NCBI GenBank assembly: GCA_003695705.1
Contig: RFHU01000012.1
Span: 1-64,000, forward strand
Source of the DNA: Planctomycetota bacterium
GTDB lineage: Bacteria; Planctomycetota; J058
DNA: 64,000 nucleotides
Reading direction: 5' to 3'
Positions 28,601 to 37,364 of the stretch are shown here, piece by piece; the first letter of the stretch is position 1; each line of letters begins with the position of its first letter. The notes under the pieces were generated by a model. It was given only the letters and a program-made list of their open reading frames with translations, had not been told where the DNA came from and made no database searches. The position numbers and the translations under genes were made by a program.

Positions 28601-28750
28601 GTCCACGCCCTGGTCGCCGCGACGGGCAAGACCCGCTGGATCCACCGCGCCGGCGGCGCGGTCTACGCGCCGCCGGTCCCCGTCGACGGGGCGGTGCTCG
28701 TCGCGTCGACGGACCGGAGCCTCAGCACCATCGTCGACGAACTCCGCTGA
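25598..28750 (+). CDS. DUF4388/PATAN-like N-terminus + TPR + TM + PEGA-like + PQQ-like beta-propeller protein
   Basis: GTG start overlaps the kinase stop (GTGA). TPR-like helices (ELERRDDAEGAIEVYREIVAMNP), TM ALLALAVSALVLAGGAFWI, VETEPPGASVEVEGEPQRGVTPC (PEGA), repeated LRWSRxL/IxWSRRF (PQQ). Confidence 0.8.
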   Translation: MSGERTSRRTGRPAQSSSARGSTSGDGRVVAGPPELSGAWTPDACLEVLRRVLERRAVCYLLVTDGKSEKCLYFPFGGLRLTSLGARRGVPLRWLMSKHPSCTPELARQLEKVTVGSGERASLEDSLSGPLREIAQVCSKRIVRDELLDLVVWDGAEYEFHASNPPPVIFEPEYEAVKLSLGVKDLLSEVRQAVPRWKKLRRALGSPSRTRVTLRSGSPSGHLERALLGSLREAGGEGRTLDELVLRGRRAGATALEVCERVAELSERGTLRVEPNAKPRPRSKELLRREADELEAAIELMINKLAAHRRIANLFRQAGDTARASEHLQQVGLELERRDDAEGAIEVYREIVAMNPQAFAAREHIALMLERLGRTADAVREWFALARQFASFGLFNRAKDRLRKAIRLDRRNPDLRRFLIDALQALGQRREAAQEYRRLAELYTAEGREDEALTCLQQVAELDSADVEAREALRRAASARGAGSKAKALLALAVSALVLAGGAFWIHGHYRMLQALARAREEALQAAQQERFAEARRALDDFQARFGVSDDRLAGTRDGIRALENLAARKRFARAQALEEKREVRAAMDAYRAVRRQAPDSKWARRAEERLAAIEKLARKAERAAQAVAALIEVGGREQEAAKQGFELMRTYSWTAAARATTVPLLVETEPPGASVEVEGEPQRGVTPCFAWLPGPDPLRITCRRDGYEPTSAVVDPAGIVPPRWPLRLQLQRKLRWRQTTEGPLVQAPGVADDGSIVLAGSDYRLYGLDPTGALRWSRLLGLFVETTGPPVLAGRTAVVVLDGREVVAFDVDTGRRRWRNRREGPELHAVGALSTSLLLVAARARVDAFDPVRGRLRWSRRLPGSLAGPLTVDPPRRRAVGATTGGLLVIVDEAGKVYGLKVPGRPVGRAVPGPTGCLVATDDGKLHLVWRTVRWSRVLGEAPGATPLWAGDRIYVPVEDTLLCLSAADGEPIWSRRFSAKLSTPAFREGRLYVSTRDGRVHALVAATGKTRWIHRAGGAVYAPPVPVDGAVLVASTDRSLSTIVDELR

Positions 28751-28933
28751 TCGGGTAGCGCGAACGCCCTCCAAGGGGCCTCGGCGCGGAGACCATCGCC
28801 TCGGCCGAACGAGCGGCGATCGCGCCCGAAGGACTCGGGAACCAAGGCGCGAAGGCGGCGTGTATCCTTCCCCGGGCAGTCCAATGCTGCCGGGCCGAGA
28901 CAGCCGCGTTCGTATGCTGGAAGGAGTTTTTTC

Positions 28934-30271
28934 GTGCGCCTCGATCGAGTTTCTCGCAGCCTCCTACTCGCCATCGCCGTCCTCGCGGCGGCGTCCCCCC
29001 TCCCCGCAGCGGAGGCGGACCTCTCCGCGAGCATTCAGGGCTTCGGGTTCGACCTCCACCGCCGCCTCGCCAGCGAGCGGAAGAGCGTCGTGTTCTCTCC
29101 CTACTCGCTCTGGCTGGCCTTCGTCACGGTTCGCGCGGGCGCGCGCGGGGAGACGGCCAAGGAGCTGGACGCTGCCTTGCACCTCCCCGCAGGAGGTCTC
29201 GTCGACGCCCATCGCGCCCTGTCGGAGTCCCTGCGCGCGTCGATGGAGAAGGGCGTGCGGGCCTACGAGCGCGAGCGGCGCCGGTTCCAAGACGAGGAAG
29301 AAGATCGCTTCGTGGAGCGAGACCAGCCCCTCTTGCCTCCGGTCTACCAGGTCCTCAACCGCCTCTTCGTCCAGACTGGCCTCCCGCTGCAGGAGCGCTT
29401 CCTACGTCGCCTCACGGTCCACTACGACACCCCCGTGCTCCGCCTCGACTTCTCCGACCCGAGCTCGGCCAGCGCGCGGATCAACGCCTGGTTGGAGCGG
29501 GAGACGCGCGGCCAGCTTCGCGGGGCGGTTTCGCCGAGTTCCTTCGCCGCGGAGACCCGCCTCGCCTTGATCACGGCCGTCACCTTTCGGGGGAGCTGGC
29601 ACACGCTGTTCGACGAGGACGTTCGCGAGCTCCCCTTCCACGGGGTCGACGGAGAGACCTACGAGGTCCCCACGATGATGCTCGAGGAGGAGCTCCCCTA
29701 CGCCGAAGATGCGCGGTTGCAGGTCCTCGAACTTCCCTACAAGGGGAAGGAGTTCAGCATGCTGCTGCTCCTCCCCCGGCGCTGGGACGGCCTGCCGGAG
29801 CTCGAGCGGCGTCTCTCCCCGGAACTTCTCTCGAGCTACGTCTCGCGGCTCCAGCGCCGCCAGGTCGTGGTGCGCATGCCCGAGTTCCAGGTGCGGAACG
29901 ACCTCGATGCCCGCCGCGCTTTGCAGTCCCTTGGCGTTCGGCGCCTCTTCGTGCGCGGGAAGGCGCAGCTGGGAGACCTTTCCCCCGTGCCGGAGTTGTG
30001 CGTGAACGGGGTGGCCCACTCCGCGAGGATCGCCGTGGACCGGCGGGGGACCGTGGCCGAGGCGGTCACCGCCGTGGGGCTCGAGTTCGGCGTCGAGCCC
30101 CCGCCTCCGGTCTACTTCATCGCCGACCACCCCTTCGTGTTCGTCCTCCGGCACCCAAAGACGGGCTGCGTCCTCTTCCTGGGGCGCTTCGGGGCTCCCG
30201 AGCGAGCTCCCGTGGGGCGCAGGGCGACGCCCGCGGCGAAGAGCGACGACGCTGGCGGCGAGGGCGAGTAG
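28934..30271 (+). CDS. Secreted serpin-family serine protease inhibitor
   Basis: Signal peptide; VVFSPYSLWLAFVTVRAGARGETAKELDAAL; LITAVTFRGSW; hinge GTVAEAVTAVGLEF; IADHPFVFVLRHPKTGCVLFLGRF; GTG start with AAGGAG. Confidence 0.92.
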   Translation: MRLDRVSRSLLLAIAVLAAASPLPAAEADLSASIQGFGFDLHRRLASERKSVVFSPYSLWLAFVTVRAGARGETAKELDAALHLPAGGLVDAHRALSESLRASMEKGVRAYERERRRFQDEEEDRFVERDQPLLPPVYQVLNRLFVQTGLPLQERFLRRLTVHYDTPVLRLDFSDPSSASARINAWLERETRGQLRGAVSPSSFAAETRLALITAVTFRGSWHTLFDEDVRELPFHGVDGETYEVPTMMLEEELPYAEDARLQVLELPYKGKEFSMLLLLPRRWDGLPELERRLSPELLSSYVSRLQRRQVVVRMPEFQVRNDLDARRALQSLGVRRLFVRGKAQLGDLSPVPELCVNGVAHSARIAVDRRGTVAEAVTAVGLEFGVEPPPPVYFIADHPFVFVLRHPKTGCVLFLGRFGAPERAPVGRRATPAAKSDDAGGEGE

Positions 30272-30359
30272 TTCCGCGCGGGGGGGCTCGCGCCCTCTTT
30301 CAGCACTCCGCGCGCCGAGGTCTCCAAGACGGTTCCCTGGATGGGGGTCCAGCCGTCGC

Positions 30360-31073
30360 TCAGGCCCCAAGACGGGTCCGACCCTCCCGCGCCTCTTCGG
30401 ATCCAGAGGGGTTTTGCGTCGCGCCAGAGCCGGAGTCGGCCCGGCGGCAGGGGGCGCGGCGAAAGGCGACGAAGTAGGCCAGGGTCCCGAGGGCGAAGCC
30501 GGCGGGAACATCCACGATGTAGTGCTGCTTGACCAACACCGTGGAGGCCATGATGGCGCAGGCCTCGATCCAAGCCAGCCAAGCCCAGCGGGGAGCGTAG
30601 CGGGCGACGATCCAGGCCACGAGCACGGCGTTGGCCGTGTGGAGGCTGGGGAAGATGTTGTAGCCCGGGTCCACGCGGTAGAGCCATTCGAGGGCGGCCA
30701 TCGTGAGGCCCTCGCCTCCGAGTTCGGGCCGCAGCATGCGGGTGGGAACCGCGTAGAAGAAGACGATGCTCGGTGCGTAGGTGAGGGCGTAGGCGCTGGC
30801 GATCCTTCGGAAGCGCCCCAACTCCCCGCAGAAGAAGAGAGGCACGAAGCAGAGGGGGAAGTAGGAGAGATACGGCCAGACCCACACGGGCCAGAAGGGA
30901 ATCCGCCGGTCGACGGCCGGGATCTCCGTGATCCAGGGGGTCGCGCCCCGCTCGACGAGGTGCGCGTTGTGGAAGTCGACCGCGTAGAAGCCCACCCCGA
31001 GGACGACGGCGAGGACGAGACCTACCCCCACCTTCTCCAGCCATTCGAGCGCCGGGGACCGTGTCGCGACCAT
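30360..31073 (-). CDS. PAP2-superfamily membrane phosphatase
   Basis: Multiple TMs; FPSLHTANAVLVAWIVARYAP and KQHYIVDVPAGFALG motifs; ATG at 31073 (upstream part of track ORF is antisense to the next gene). Confidence 0.85.
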   Translation of the reverse strand: MVATRSPALEWLEKVGVGLVLAVVLGVGFYAVDFHNAHLVERGATPWITEIPAVDRRIPFWPVWVWPYLSYFPLCFVPLFFCGELGRFRRIASAYALTYAPSIVFFYAVPTRMLRPELGGEGLTMAALEWLYRVDPGYNIFPSLHTANAVLVAWIVARYAPRWAWLAWIEACAIMASTVLVKQHYIVDVPAGFALGTLAYFVAFRRAPCRRADSGSGATQNPSGSEEAREGRTRLGA

Positions 31074-31287
31074 CGTGGACTGCACGGGGAGGAATCCTAC
31101 CCGCTCCGACCGCCTCGGGGCACTGCCGCGCGACGGCAAGGACGTCCGGACGGCTCGGTCCCACCGTCCGGGGCGCACGAGCCGGGGGGCGCGGCATCGC
31201 GGGCGGCCTCCACGGCGACGCGAGCGGGTCGGGCTGCCGTCGGCCGGCGGTCCTGAGTAGGATGTCCTGCAGGGAGGCCCGGGAGCC

Positions 31288-32670
31288 GTGACCCCAGAGG
31301 ATCGCTTTCGGCTGCTCGCGGGGGTGGCCCTGGTCGACGGGCGCTTCGAGCCCGCCGAGGAGCGACTCCTCCTCCGCTGCGCCCGCTGGCTCGGGGTCGC
31401 GCCCGGCCGAGCGGGCGCCCTGCTCGAGGAACTCGCTCGCGCCGGAGGGGTCCGGGGACTCTCCCTACCCCCCGACGCCGAGGAGCGTCGCCGCCTCTTC
31501 CGAGGCGTCGTGTGGGTCGTGGCGGCCGACGGCCGCGTCACCGTTCCCGAACAGAGCCTGCTGCTGCGCCTCGCCCCCCACTTCGGCGTGGATGCCCCCG
31601 AGGTAGGGAAGTTGCTCTCCGAGGCCCTTTGCGCGGTCTCCCGCGCGGACGAACTCCCCGCGGGCTGGCGTCGGCCGACGGGCCTTCGCTCCCCTCCGCC
31701 CCGACCCCGGCGGACGACCCGGCGCCTGCTCGGCCCGGGGACGGTCCTCGCCGGGCGCTTCCGCGTCGAGGAGGTCATCGGTCGAGGCGGCTTCGGCACG
31801 GTTTACCGAGCGCGGCACCTCGACCTGGGAGAGGACGTCGCCCTCAAGATCCTCTCTCGCAGGGTCGCCAGCGACGACGCGGCGCGGGAGCGCTTCCTCG
31901 CCGAGGTCAAAGCGTGCCGCTCCTTCGCCCACCGCTACGCCGTCGCGGTGCGGGAATTCGGTCGGGACCGCGCGCACGAACTCCTCTACTTCAGCATGGA
32001 CCTCGTGCGCGGACGGACCCTGGGCGACCTGCTCGCCGCGGACGGCCCGCAGCCGGCCGAGCGACTCGTCCCCCTCTTCGCGCAGGCCCTCGAAGCCCTT
32101 GCCGAGGCCCACCGCGTCGGCATCGTCCACAGCGACCTCAAGGCCGACAACTTGATGCTGACCCGAGGGCCGGAGGGCGACGAGGAGATCCGGGTACTCG
32201 ACTTCGGCATCGCCCGGGCCGTCGAGCGCGCCGGCAGCACCTCGTCCGGGGAGTTGACCGCGGGAGGAGAGGTCGTGGGCACCCTGGCGACCATGAGCCC
32301 CGAGCAGGCGCAGGGACTGCCCCTCGACGGGCGCAGCGACATCTACTCGTTGGCCGTGGTCCTCTGCCGCGCACTGACGGGACGCCTCCCTTACGGCCGG
32401 CACCTCGAGGCCTCGGACACCAAGATCGCCGTGCTCTACCACATCATCAACGCGCCGCCGCGCACCCTGGACGAGGCGGACGGCCTTCCGCCGGCCCTGC
32501 GGCAGGTCCTCCGCCGCTGCCTCGCCAAGTCGCCCGCGGAGCGCTACCCCAGCGCCGACGCCGCCCGCGCCGCACTCCTCGAGGCGATGCGCTCCCCGGA
32601 GCCCGAACCGCTCCGGGCGCCCATCAGTCGCTGGTTCCGTCGCTGGGTGGACCCCGGAAGGTCGCCGTGA
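31288..32670 (+). CDS. TerB-like N-terminal domain fused to Ser/Thr protein kinase
   Basis: N-term two acidic D-G-R/E helical repeats (LVDGRFEPAEERLLL; AADGRVTVPEQSLLL); kinase VALKIL, HSDLKADN, DFGIA; GTG start. Confidence 0.85.
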   Translation: MTPEDRFRLLAGVALVDGRFEPAEERLLLRCARWLGVAPGRAGALLEELARAGGVRGLSLPPDAEERRRLFRGVVWVVAADGRVTVPEQSLLLRLAPHFGVDAPEVGKLLSEALCAVSRADELPAGWRRPTGLRSPPPRPRRTTRRLLGPGTVLAGRFRVEEVIGRGGFGTVYRARHLDLGEDVALKILSRRVASDDAARERFLAEVKACRSFAHRYAVAVREFGRDRAHELLYFSMDLVRGRTLGDLLAADGPQPAERLVPLFAQALEALAEAHRVGIVHSDLKADNLMLTRGPEGDEEIRVLDFGIARAVERAGSTSSGELTAGGEVVGTLATMSPEQAQGLPLDGRSDIYSLAVVLCRALTGRLPYGRHLEASDTKIAVLYHIINAPPRTLDEADGLPPALRQVLRRCLAKSPAERYPSADAARAALLEAMRSPEPEPLRAPISRWFRRWVDPGRSP

Positions 32671-33179
32671 AGCCACCGAATCGGCGCAGAGCGCCGGCCG
32701 CACACCGGATCGTGGTGGCGGAGCTGCTGGTGGGGTTCGCCCCCCTCGGCTGCACGCACAACCATCTCTCGGTGGCCTTGCGGGCCGACACCGAGGCTCC
32801 GCCCCCGGCGTCCTCCGACCATCTGCGGGTCGACTTCGACGAGCTCGCCCCCTGCGACCTACGGGTGCATCGCGGACCGGGCGTCGCGGAGGTCGTGTTG
32901 CGCCCGCACTCCGGACACACCTGGAGGCTCGAGTGGCAGGGAACCGCCCGCTACTTCTTGCTCGTCGCCTGCGAGGAAGACCTGCGCCTCCTCGGCGGAA
33001 AAGGACGGGCCGCGAGCCTCCCCGCAAGCGCGGCCGTCGGTCTCCTGCTCGGACTCGACGGCCGTGTGGCGAAGCTTGGAGAGGGAGACGGCTCGGAGCC
33101 TCCTCGCTGGGAACCCTTCCTGGTCGGCCGACCCGTGAACCGATCCCGCGAGGGACATCGCCATCCCCACCACCACTGA
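32667..33179 (+). CDS. 170-aa protein translationally coupled to the TerB-kinase; His-rich C-terminus
   Basis: GTG at 32667 overlaps kinase TGA (GTGA); ends HRHPHHH; same frame as the tail of the 31512-33179 track ORF. Confidence 0.65.
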   Translation: MKPPNRRRAPAAHRIVVAELLVGFAPLGCTHNHLSVALRADTEAPPPASSDHLRVDFDELAPCDLRVHRGPGVAEVVLRPHSGHTWRLEWQGTARYFLLVACEEDLRLLGGKGRAASLPASAAVGLLLGLDGRVAKLGEGDGSEPPRWEPFLVGRPVNRSREGHRHPHHH

Positions 33180-33353
33180 ACCCCGCAGACTCCACCCACC
33201 CGCCCAACGGAAAAGGGGCCTGCCGACCTCGGCGCCGACCGGACGCCGCGGTCGGCTCGCCTCTTCCTCCGCAGGACGCGCTCGGCGAACGGGCCGGCCG
33301 TCCCGCACGGCCGCCCTCGCGCGGCGGGGCTGGGCCCGCGTAGGATCGAGGCC

Positions 33354-34652
33354 GTGAGCGCCCCCTTGGCCCTGGTCCTGGACTACCGGCGCACGGGCAA
33401 GTACGCCTTTCACACCCTCGTCGGCTCCCTGGAAACGGACCCGGAGACGCGCGAGGTCCCCGTGGACTTCGTCCCGCGCGCAGACGACCTTGCCGAGGCG
33501 GTCGCCGCGCGGTTGCGCCGCGCGGAACGGGTTCTGGTGTGCTGGTCCTTCTACTCGGCCGACTTCCTCGCGATCGCCGCGCGGCTGGCGAGCCTGCGCG
33601 AGCGGGTGCAGGACCCCCGCGTGCTGCACCTCGCCGGTGGCGTGCACGCCAGCGCCGAACCTCGGGCCTGCCTCGAGACCGGCTTCGACCTCGTCGCCGT
33701 CGGCGAGGGGGAGGAGACGATCCGCTCCGTCGTGCGCGCCTTGCTCGCCGGGGAAGACCCGCGGGGTCTGCGCGGCGTCGCCTCCTTGGAGGAGGGGGAA
33801 CTCCGCCTCGCAGGGCGAGCCCGGCCCGTGGACCTCGACGCCTTCCCGCCCTTCGCCCCCGCCCACGACCGGCTCGGCCCCATCGAGATCACGCGCGGTT
33901 GCATCTACGCCTGCCGCTTCTGCCAGACCCCGTACATGAATCGGGCCCGCTTCCGCCATCGGTCGCCCGAGAACGTCTTCCGCTGGGTCGAGCACCTCGT
34001 CGGGCGAGGCTTCCGCGACTTCCGCTTCATCTCGCCTACCTCCCTCTCCTACGGCGCGCAGGGCCCCGAGCCTTGTCTGGAACGCCTGGAGGCCCTCTTG
34101 GCCGGTGTGCGCGAGCGCATTGGCCCCGCGCGGCGCTTGTTCTACGGGACCTTCCCCTCCGAGCTCCGCCCCGAACACGTGACCCCCGAGGCCTTGGCCC
34201 TCCTGCGCCGCTACGTGGACAACCGCGACATCATCCTCGGCGCGCAGTCCGGCTCCGAGGCGGTCCTGGAGCGGAGCAAGCGCGGCCACGGCGTCGACGT
34301 CATCGAGCGCGCCGTCGCCGTGTCGCTCCAGGCGGGCTTCACCCCGCACGTGGACTTCATCTTCGGCCTGCCCGGCGAAGGTCCGGCCGAGGCCGCCGCC
34401 TCCCTCGAGCTGGCGCGTTCGCTCGCGGAACGCGGAGCGCGCGTGCACGGCCACACCTTCCTCCCGCTGCCCGGAACCCCCTTTCGGGACGAGGCGCCGG
34501 GCCGGCTCTCGGCCGAAACGCGCGCTGCCCTCGAACGCCTCGCATCGCGCGGGCGCCTCTACGGGCAGTGGAAGCGGCAGGAGAGCATCGCGACGGACTT
34601 GGCCGCGCTGCGCCGGCCAGGTCCGCGACGCCTGCCGAGCACGGACTCCTGA
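33354..34652 (+). CDS. B12-binding-domain radical SAM protein (resembles the MJ_1487/TIGR04013 group)
   Basis: Rossmann-like N-term with LAGGVHASAEP; EITRGCIYACRFCQTPYMNRARFRHRSPENV; GTG start. Confidence 0.85.
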   Translation: MSAPLALVLDYRRTGKYAFHTLVGSLETDPETREVPVDFVPRADDLAEAVAARLRRAERVLVCWSFYSADFLAIAARLASLRERVQDPRVLHLAGGVHASAEPRACLETGFDLVAVGEGEETIRSVVRALLAGEDPRGLRGVASLEEGELRLAGRARPVDLDAFPPFAPAHDRLGPIEITRGCIYACRFCQTPYMNRARFRHRSPENVFRWVEHLVGRGFRDFRFISPTSLSYGAQGPEPCLERLEALLAGVRERIGPARRLFYGTFPSELRPEHVTPEALALLRRYVDNRDIILGAQSGSEAVLERSKRGHGVDVIERAVAVSLQAGFTPHVDFIFGLPGEGPAEAAASLELARSLAERGARVHGHTFLPLPGTPFRDEAPGRLSAETRAALERLASRGRLYGQWKRQESIATDLAALRRPGPRRLPSTDS

Positions 34653-34680
34653 GGGTCTGCGCGGTGGGTTGGAGAACGCC

Positions 34681-35052
34681 CTACTCGGCGCCCTCGCGGA
34701 AGACCACGAGGACGGCGGATTGGGGAACGACGAGGTAGGTCTCGCCCTCGTAGCGCACCTCGACCGCGGCCTTCTTGAAGAAGAGCGCGAAGTCGCCGAC
34801 CTCGACCTGCATGGGCAGGTAGCGCCCATCGCGACGCGGCTCCTTCCAGGGCTCGTCCTCGTCCGGGGCCTGGCTGGGAATGGGAACGCCCGGACCGCGA
34901 GCGACCACCAACCCGGAGCGGACCCCGTCGCTCTCGTGAACGCCCACGGGGAGGAAGAGCCCCGAGTGCGTGCGCCGGTCTTCGCTCGGCTTCACCAGGA
35001 CGCGGTCGCCGATGACGACGATCTTCTTGCCGATGCCGCGGGGTTCGTTCAC
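34681..35052 (-). CDS. GroES/Cpn10-like protein
   Basis: VIGDRVLVKPSEDRRTHSGLFLPVG...GLVVARGPG...VEVGDFALFFKKAAVEVRYEGETYLVVPQSAVLVV. Confidence 0.8.
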   Translation of the reverse strand: MNEPRGIGKKIVVIGDRVLVKPSEDRRTHSGLFLPVGVHESDGVRSGLVVARGPGVPIPSQAPDEDEPWKEPRRDGRYLPMQVEVGDFALFFKKAAVEVRYEGETYLVVPQSAVLVVFREGAE

Positions 35053-35187
35053 CGAGGCGCAGCCTACTGCCTGCGAAGCGCCCTCGCCAGGATCCGAGAC
35101 AAGAAGCTCGCCGCGCAGTCGGCGCCACCGGCCTTCGGGAGGCGCCGGTCGCGACCCGGACGCCGGTCGGAGGCCGGCCGCCCCCTC

Positions 35188-37161
35188 TCAGCGGGACCCC
35201 GCGGCCTCGCCCCCGGCCGGCGGCGTCGGCCCCTCGGCCTCCAGGGCGCGGACGGCGGCAGGGTCGGGGCCGACGCTCCCCCAGCCCTCGCGGTAGATGG
35301 CCATCAGCTCTTGCCGCGCGGCCTCCCGGTCCTGCACAAAGCGCGTTGGCTTCAGCGCCAGGCGCAGCCAGCCGACGACCTCCGGAGCGCGCTCGTGCTC
35401 TCCCCGCGCACGCACGAGTCGGGCGAGGGCGAGGGCGAGGGGAGCGCGGCGCCCGGGTTCGCACGAACGCAGGCGGCGTACGCCGAGGCGCAGCGCCCCT
35501 TCGGGATCGACCCGCGCGGGGTCCTCGCGCGCGATGCGCAGCAGACGAACCGTTGCGCGCATCGCGGAGCCGACGTCGTCATCCTTTCCCCCCTCTCCGC
35601 GCGCGGCACGCCAGTACCATTCCACCGCCTTCCGCGAGGCGTCCGGCTCCTGCCAGGTGCCCATCTCGAGATGATCGCCCAGGCGCAAGGCCGCGGCCGC
35701 AAGGCCGGCCCCGGCGGCGCGCTCGTAGCAAGCCCGCGCCGCCTGGGCGTCGCGCTCGACCCCGGCCCCTGCCAGGAAGGCGTCGCCGAGTTCCACCCAG
35801 CAGCGCGGGTCGCCGTCGCCGCGCGCTCCGGAGGCGAACCATTGTACGGCCAGGTCGGGACGACCGAGGGCGAGGAGGCTCTGCCCGTAGATGCCCGCCG
35901 TGATGGATTTCTCGTAGTTGTCGTGCCAACCCTGCTGGAACGCCGCATCGAGGTCGGCGGGAGGGACCTCGCTGGGGGCTGGGATGCGCTCTAGGAGCGC
36001 GTCGAGTCGCTCCGCGCGCTCCGCAGGGTCGGAGGCAAGCGCGCGCGCATCGGCCGCGTTGGACAGTGCCGGGTCGCGCTCGCCGCCTCCGCTCGGTGGC
36101 CGGTCGGGCAGCGGCCGGCCGGGGGCTGGCCGTCCGAGCTCCTCGGCGCTCCGCTCCCTGGGGGCGGCGTCGCTCGGCTGCGGGGAGCCCCGCAACGACG
36201 CGGGCCTCCCCGCGGCGCTTCGCTTCGTCCAGGCCAAGAACCCGAGGCCCGCGAGGGCACAAGCCCCCGCGAGGAGGAGCCCGACGGCCACGCGGCGGGC
36301 CCGGGGTCTCGCCGCCCCCTTCCGGGCAAGCCAGTCTTCGAGTGCGTCGGCGAGCGCGTCCGCGGTGGCGTAGCGGGCCGCGGGGTCCTTCTCCAGGCAG
36401 CGGAGGATGATCCGCTCCAGCCCCGCGTCCAGGGGCGCAAGCTTCCCGGGAGGAAGCGGGGGCTCGCGGAGGACGCGATCGAGCACGGAGAGCACCCCGC
36501 CGCCGACGAAAGGCAGACGCCCGGTGGCGCAGGCGTAGAGCACGGCCCCAAGTCCGTAGACATCGCTGCGCTCGTCCGCCGCCGCTGCGGACCGTACCTG
36601 CTCGGGAGGCATCGCCGCCGGGGTCCCGAGCAGCGTGCCGGTGGCGGTCAGGGCGTCCTCTCCGCGCAGCTTGCTGAGGCCGAAGTCCGAGAGGCGAGGT
36701 CGGCCTTGCTCGTCGAAGAGCACGTTCTCGGGCTTCAGGTCGCGGTGGAGCACGCCCCGGCGGTGCATGTGCGCGAGGCCGCGGGCCAGCGCGGCGCCGA
36801 TCCGCGCGGTGTCGTCGGCAGGCAAGGGACCGCCGACCAGGCGCTGGGCCAGGGATCCTCCCGCCGCGTAGTCCAAGACGAGGTAGGGGCGCCCCGCCGA
36901 TACCCCCGCCGAGCGAACCCGCAGGACCGCCGGATGCGCATCGGCGCGCGCCTGCGCCTCGCCCTCGCGGCGGAACCGGGCGACGAGTTCGAGCTCGTCC
37001 AGGCAGAGCAAGGACTTGATCGCCACCTCGGCCCCGGTCGCCGTGTGCCGCGCCCGGAAGACCTCGCCCATCCCGCCTCGGCCGAGGCGTTCGAGAAGCC
37101 GGTAGCCGTCGACGGCCGCGCCGGGCGCCCAACCGGACCCTGCCTTGCCCTCGCTCCGCAC
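35188..37161 (-). CDS. Ser/Thr protein kinase with TM segment and Sel1-like repeats
   Basis: VAIKSL, HRDLKPENV, DFGLS; C-term GAGVERDAQAARACYERAAGAGLAAAALRLGD. GTG start at 37161 (VRSEGKAGSG). Confidence 0.88.
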   Translation of the reverse strand: MRSEGKAGSGWAPGAAVDGYRLLERLGRGGMGEVFRARHTATGAEVAIKSLLCLDELELVARFRREGEAQARADAHPAVLRVRSAGVSAGRPYLVLDYAAGGSLAQRLVGGPLPADDTARIGAALARGLAHMHRRGVLHRDLKPENVLFDEQGRPRLSDFGLSKLRGEDALTATGTLLGTPAAMPPEQVRSAAAADERSDVYGLGAVLYACATGRLPFVGGGVLSVLDRVLREPPLPPGKLAPLDAGLERIILRCLEKDPAARYATADALADALEDWLARKGAARPRARRVAVGLLLAGACALAGLGFLAWTKRSAAGRPASLRGSPQPSDAAPRERSAEELGRPAPGRPLPDRPPSGGGERDPALSNAADARALASDPAERAERLDALLERIPAPSEVPPADLDAAFQQGWHDNYEKSITAGIYGQSLLALGRPDLAVQWFASGARGDGDPRCWVELGDAFLAGAGVERDAQAARACYERAAGAGLAAAALRLGDHLEMGTWQEPDASRKAVEWYWRAARGEGGKDDDVGSAMRATVRLLRIAREDPARVDPEGALRLGVRRLRSCEPGRRAPLALALARLVRARGEHERAPEVVGWLRLALKPTRFVQDREAARQELMAIYREGWGSVGPDPAAVRALEAEGPTPPAGGEAAGSR

Positions 37162-37364
37162 GGAACCAGGGTACTCCGCCCACGCGGGGCGCGCTCGCCC
37201 CTCCCCGTTCCGGAGCAGCCGAGCGTGCTTCCTCGGCCCTGCGGCCGAACGCCTCCGTGCGCCGCGCGGGCCTCCGCCCCGGACGAGGGGAAGGTGCACT
37301 TCGCAGCCTTTCGGGAGGCCTCGGCAAGGACCTCTTCGGCGCAGCGAGGCGAGCGGCGCGCGGC

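Noticed and set aside
25478-28774. 1098-aa minus-strand ORF
   Set aside because: Mirror ORF of the PATAN/PQQ gene with no recognisable motifs; composition typical of antisense high-GC frames
34681-35052. Canonical groES of a groESL operon
   Set aside because: No groL adjacent and sequence is diverged with an insertion; called only GroES-like
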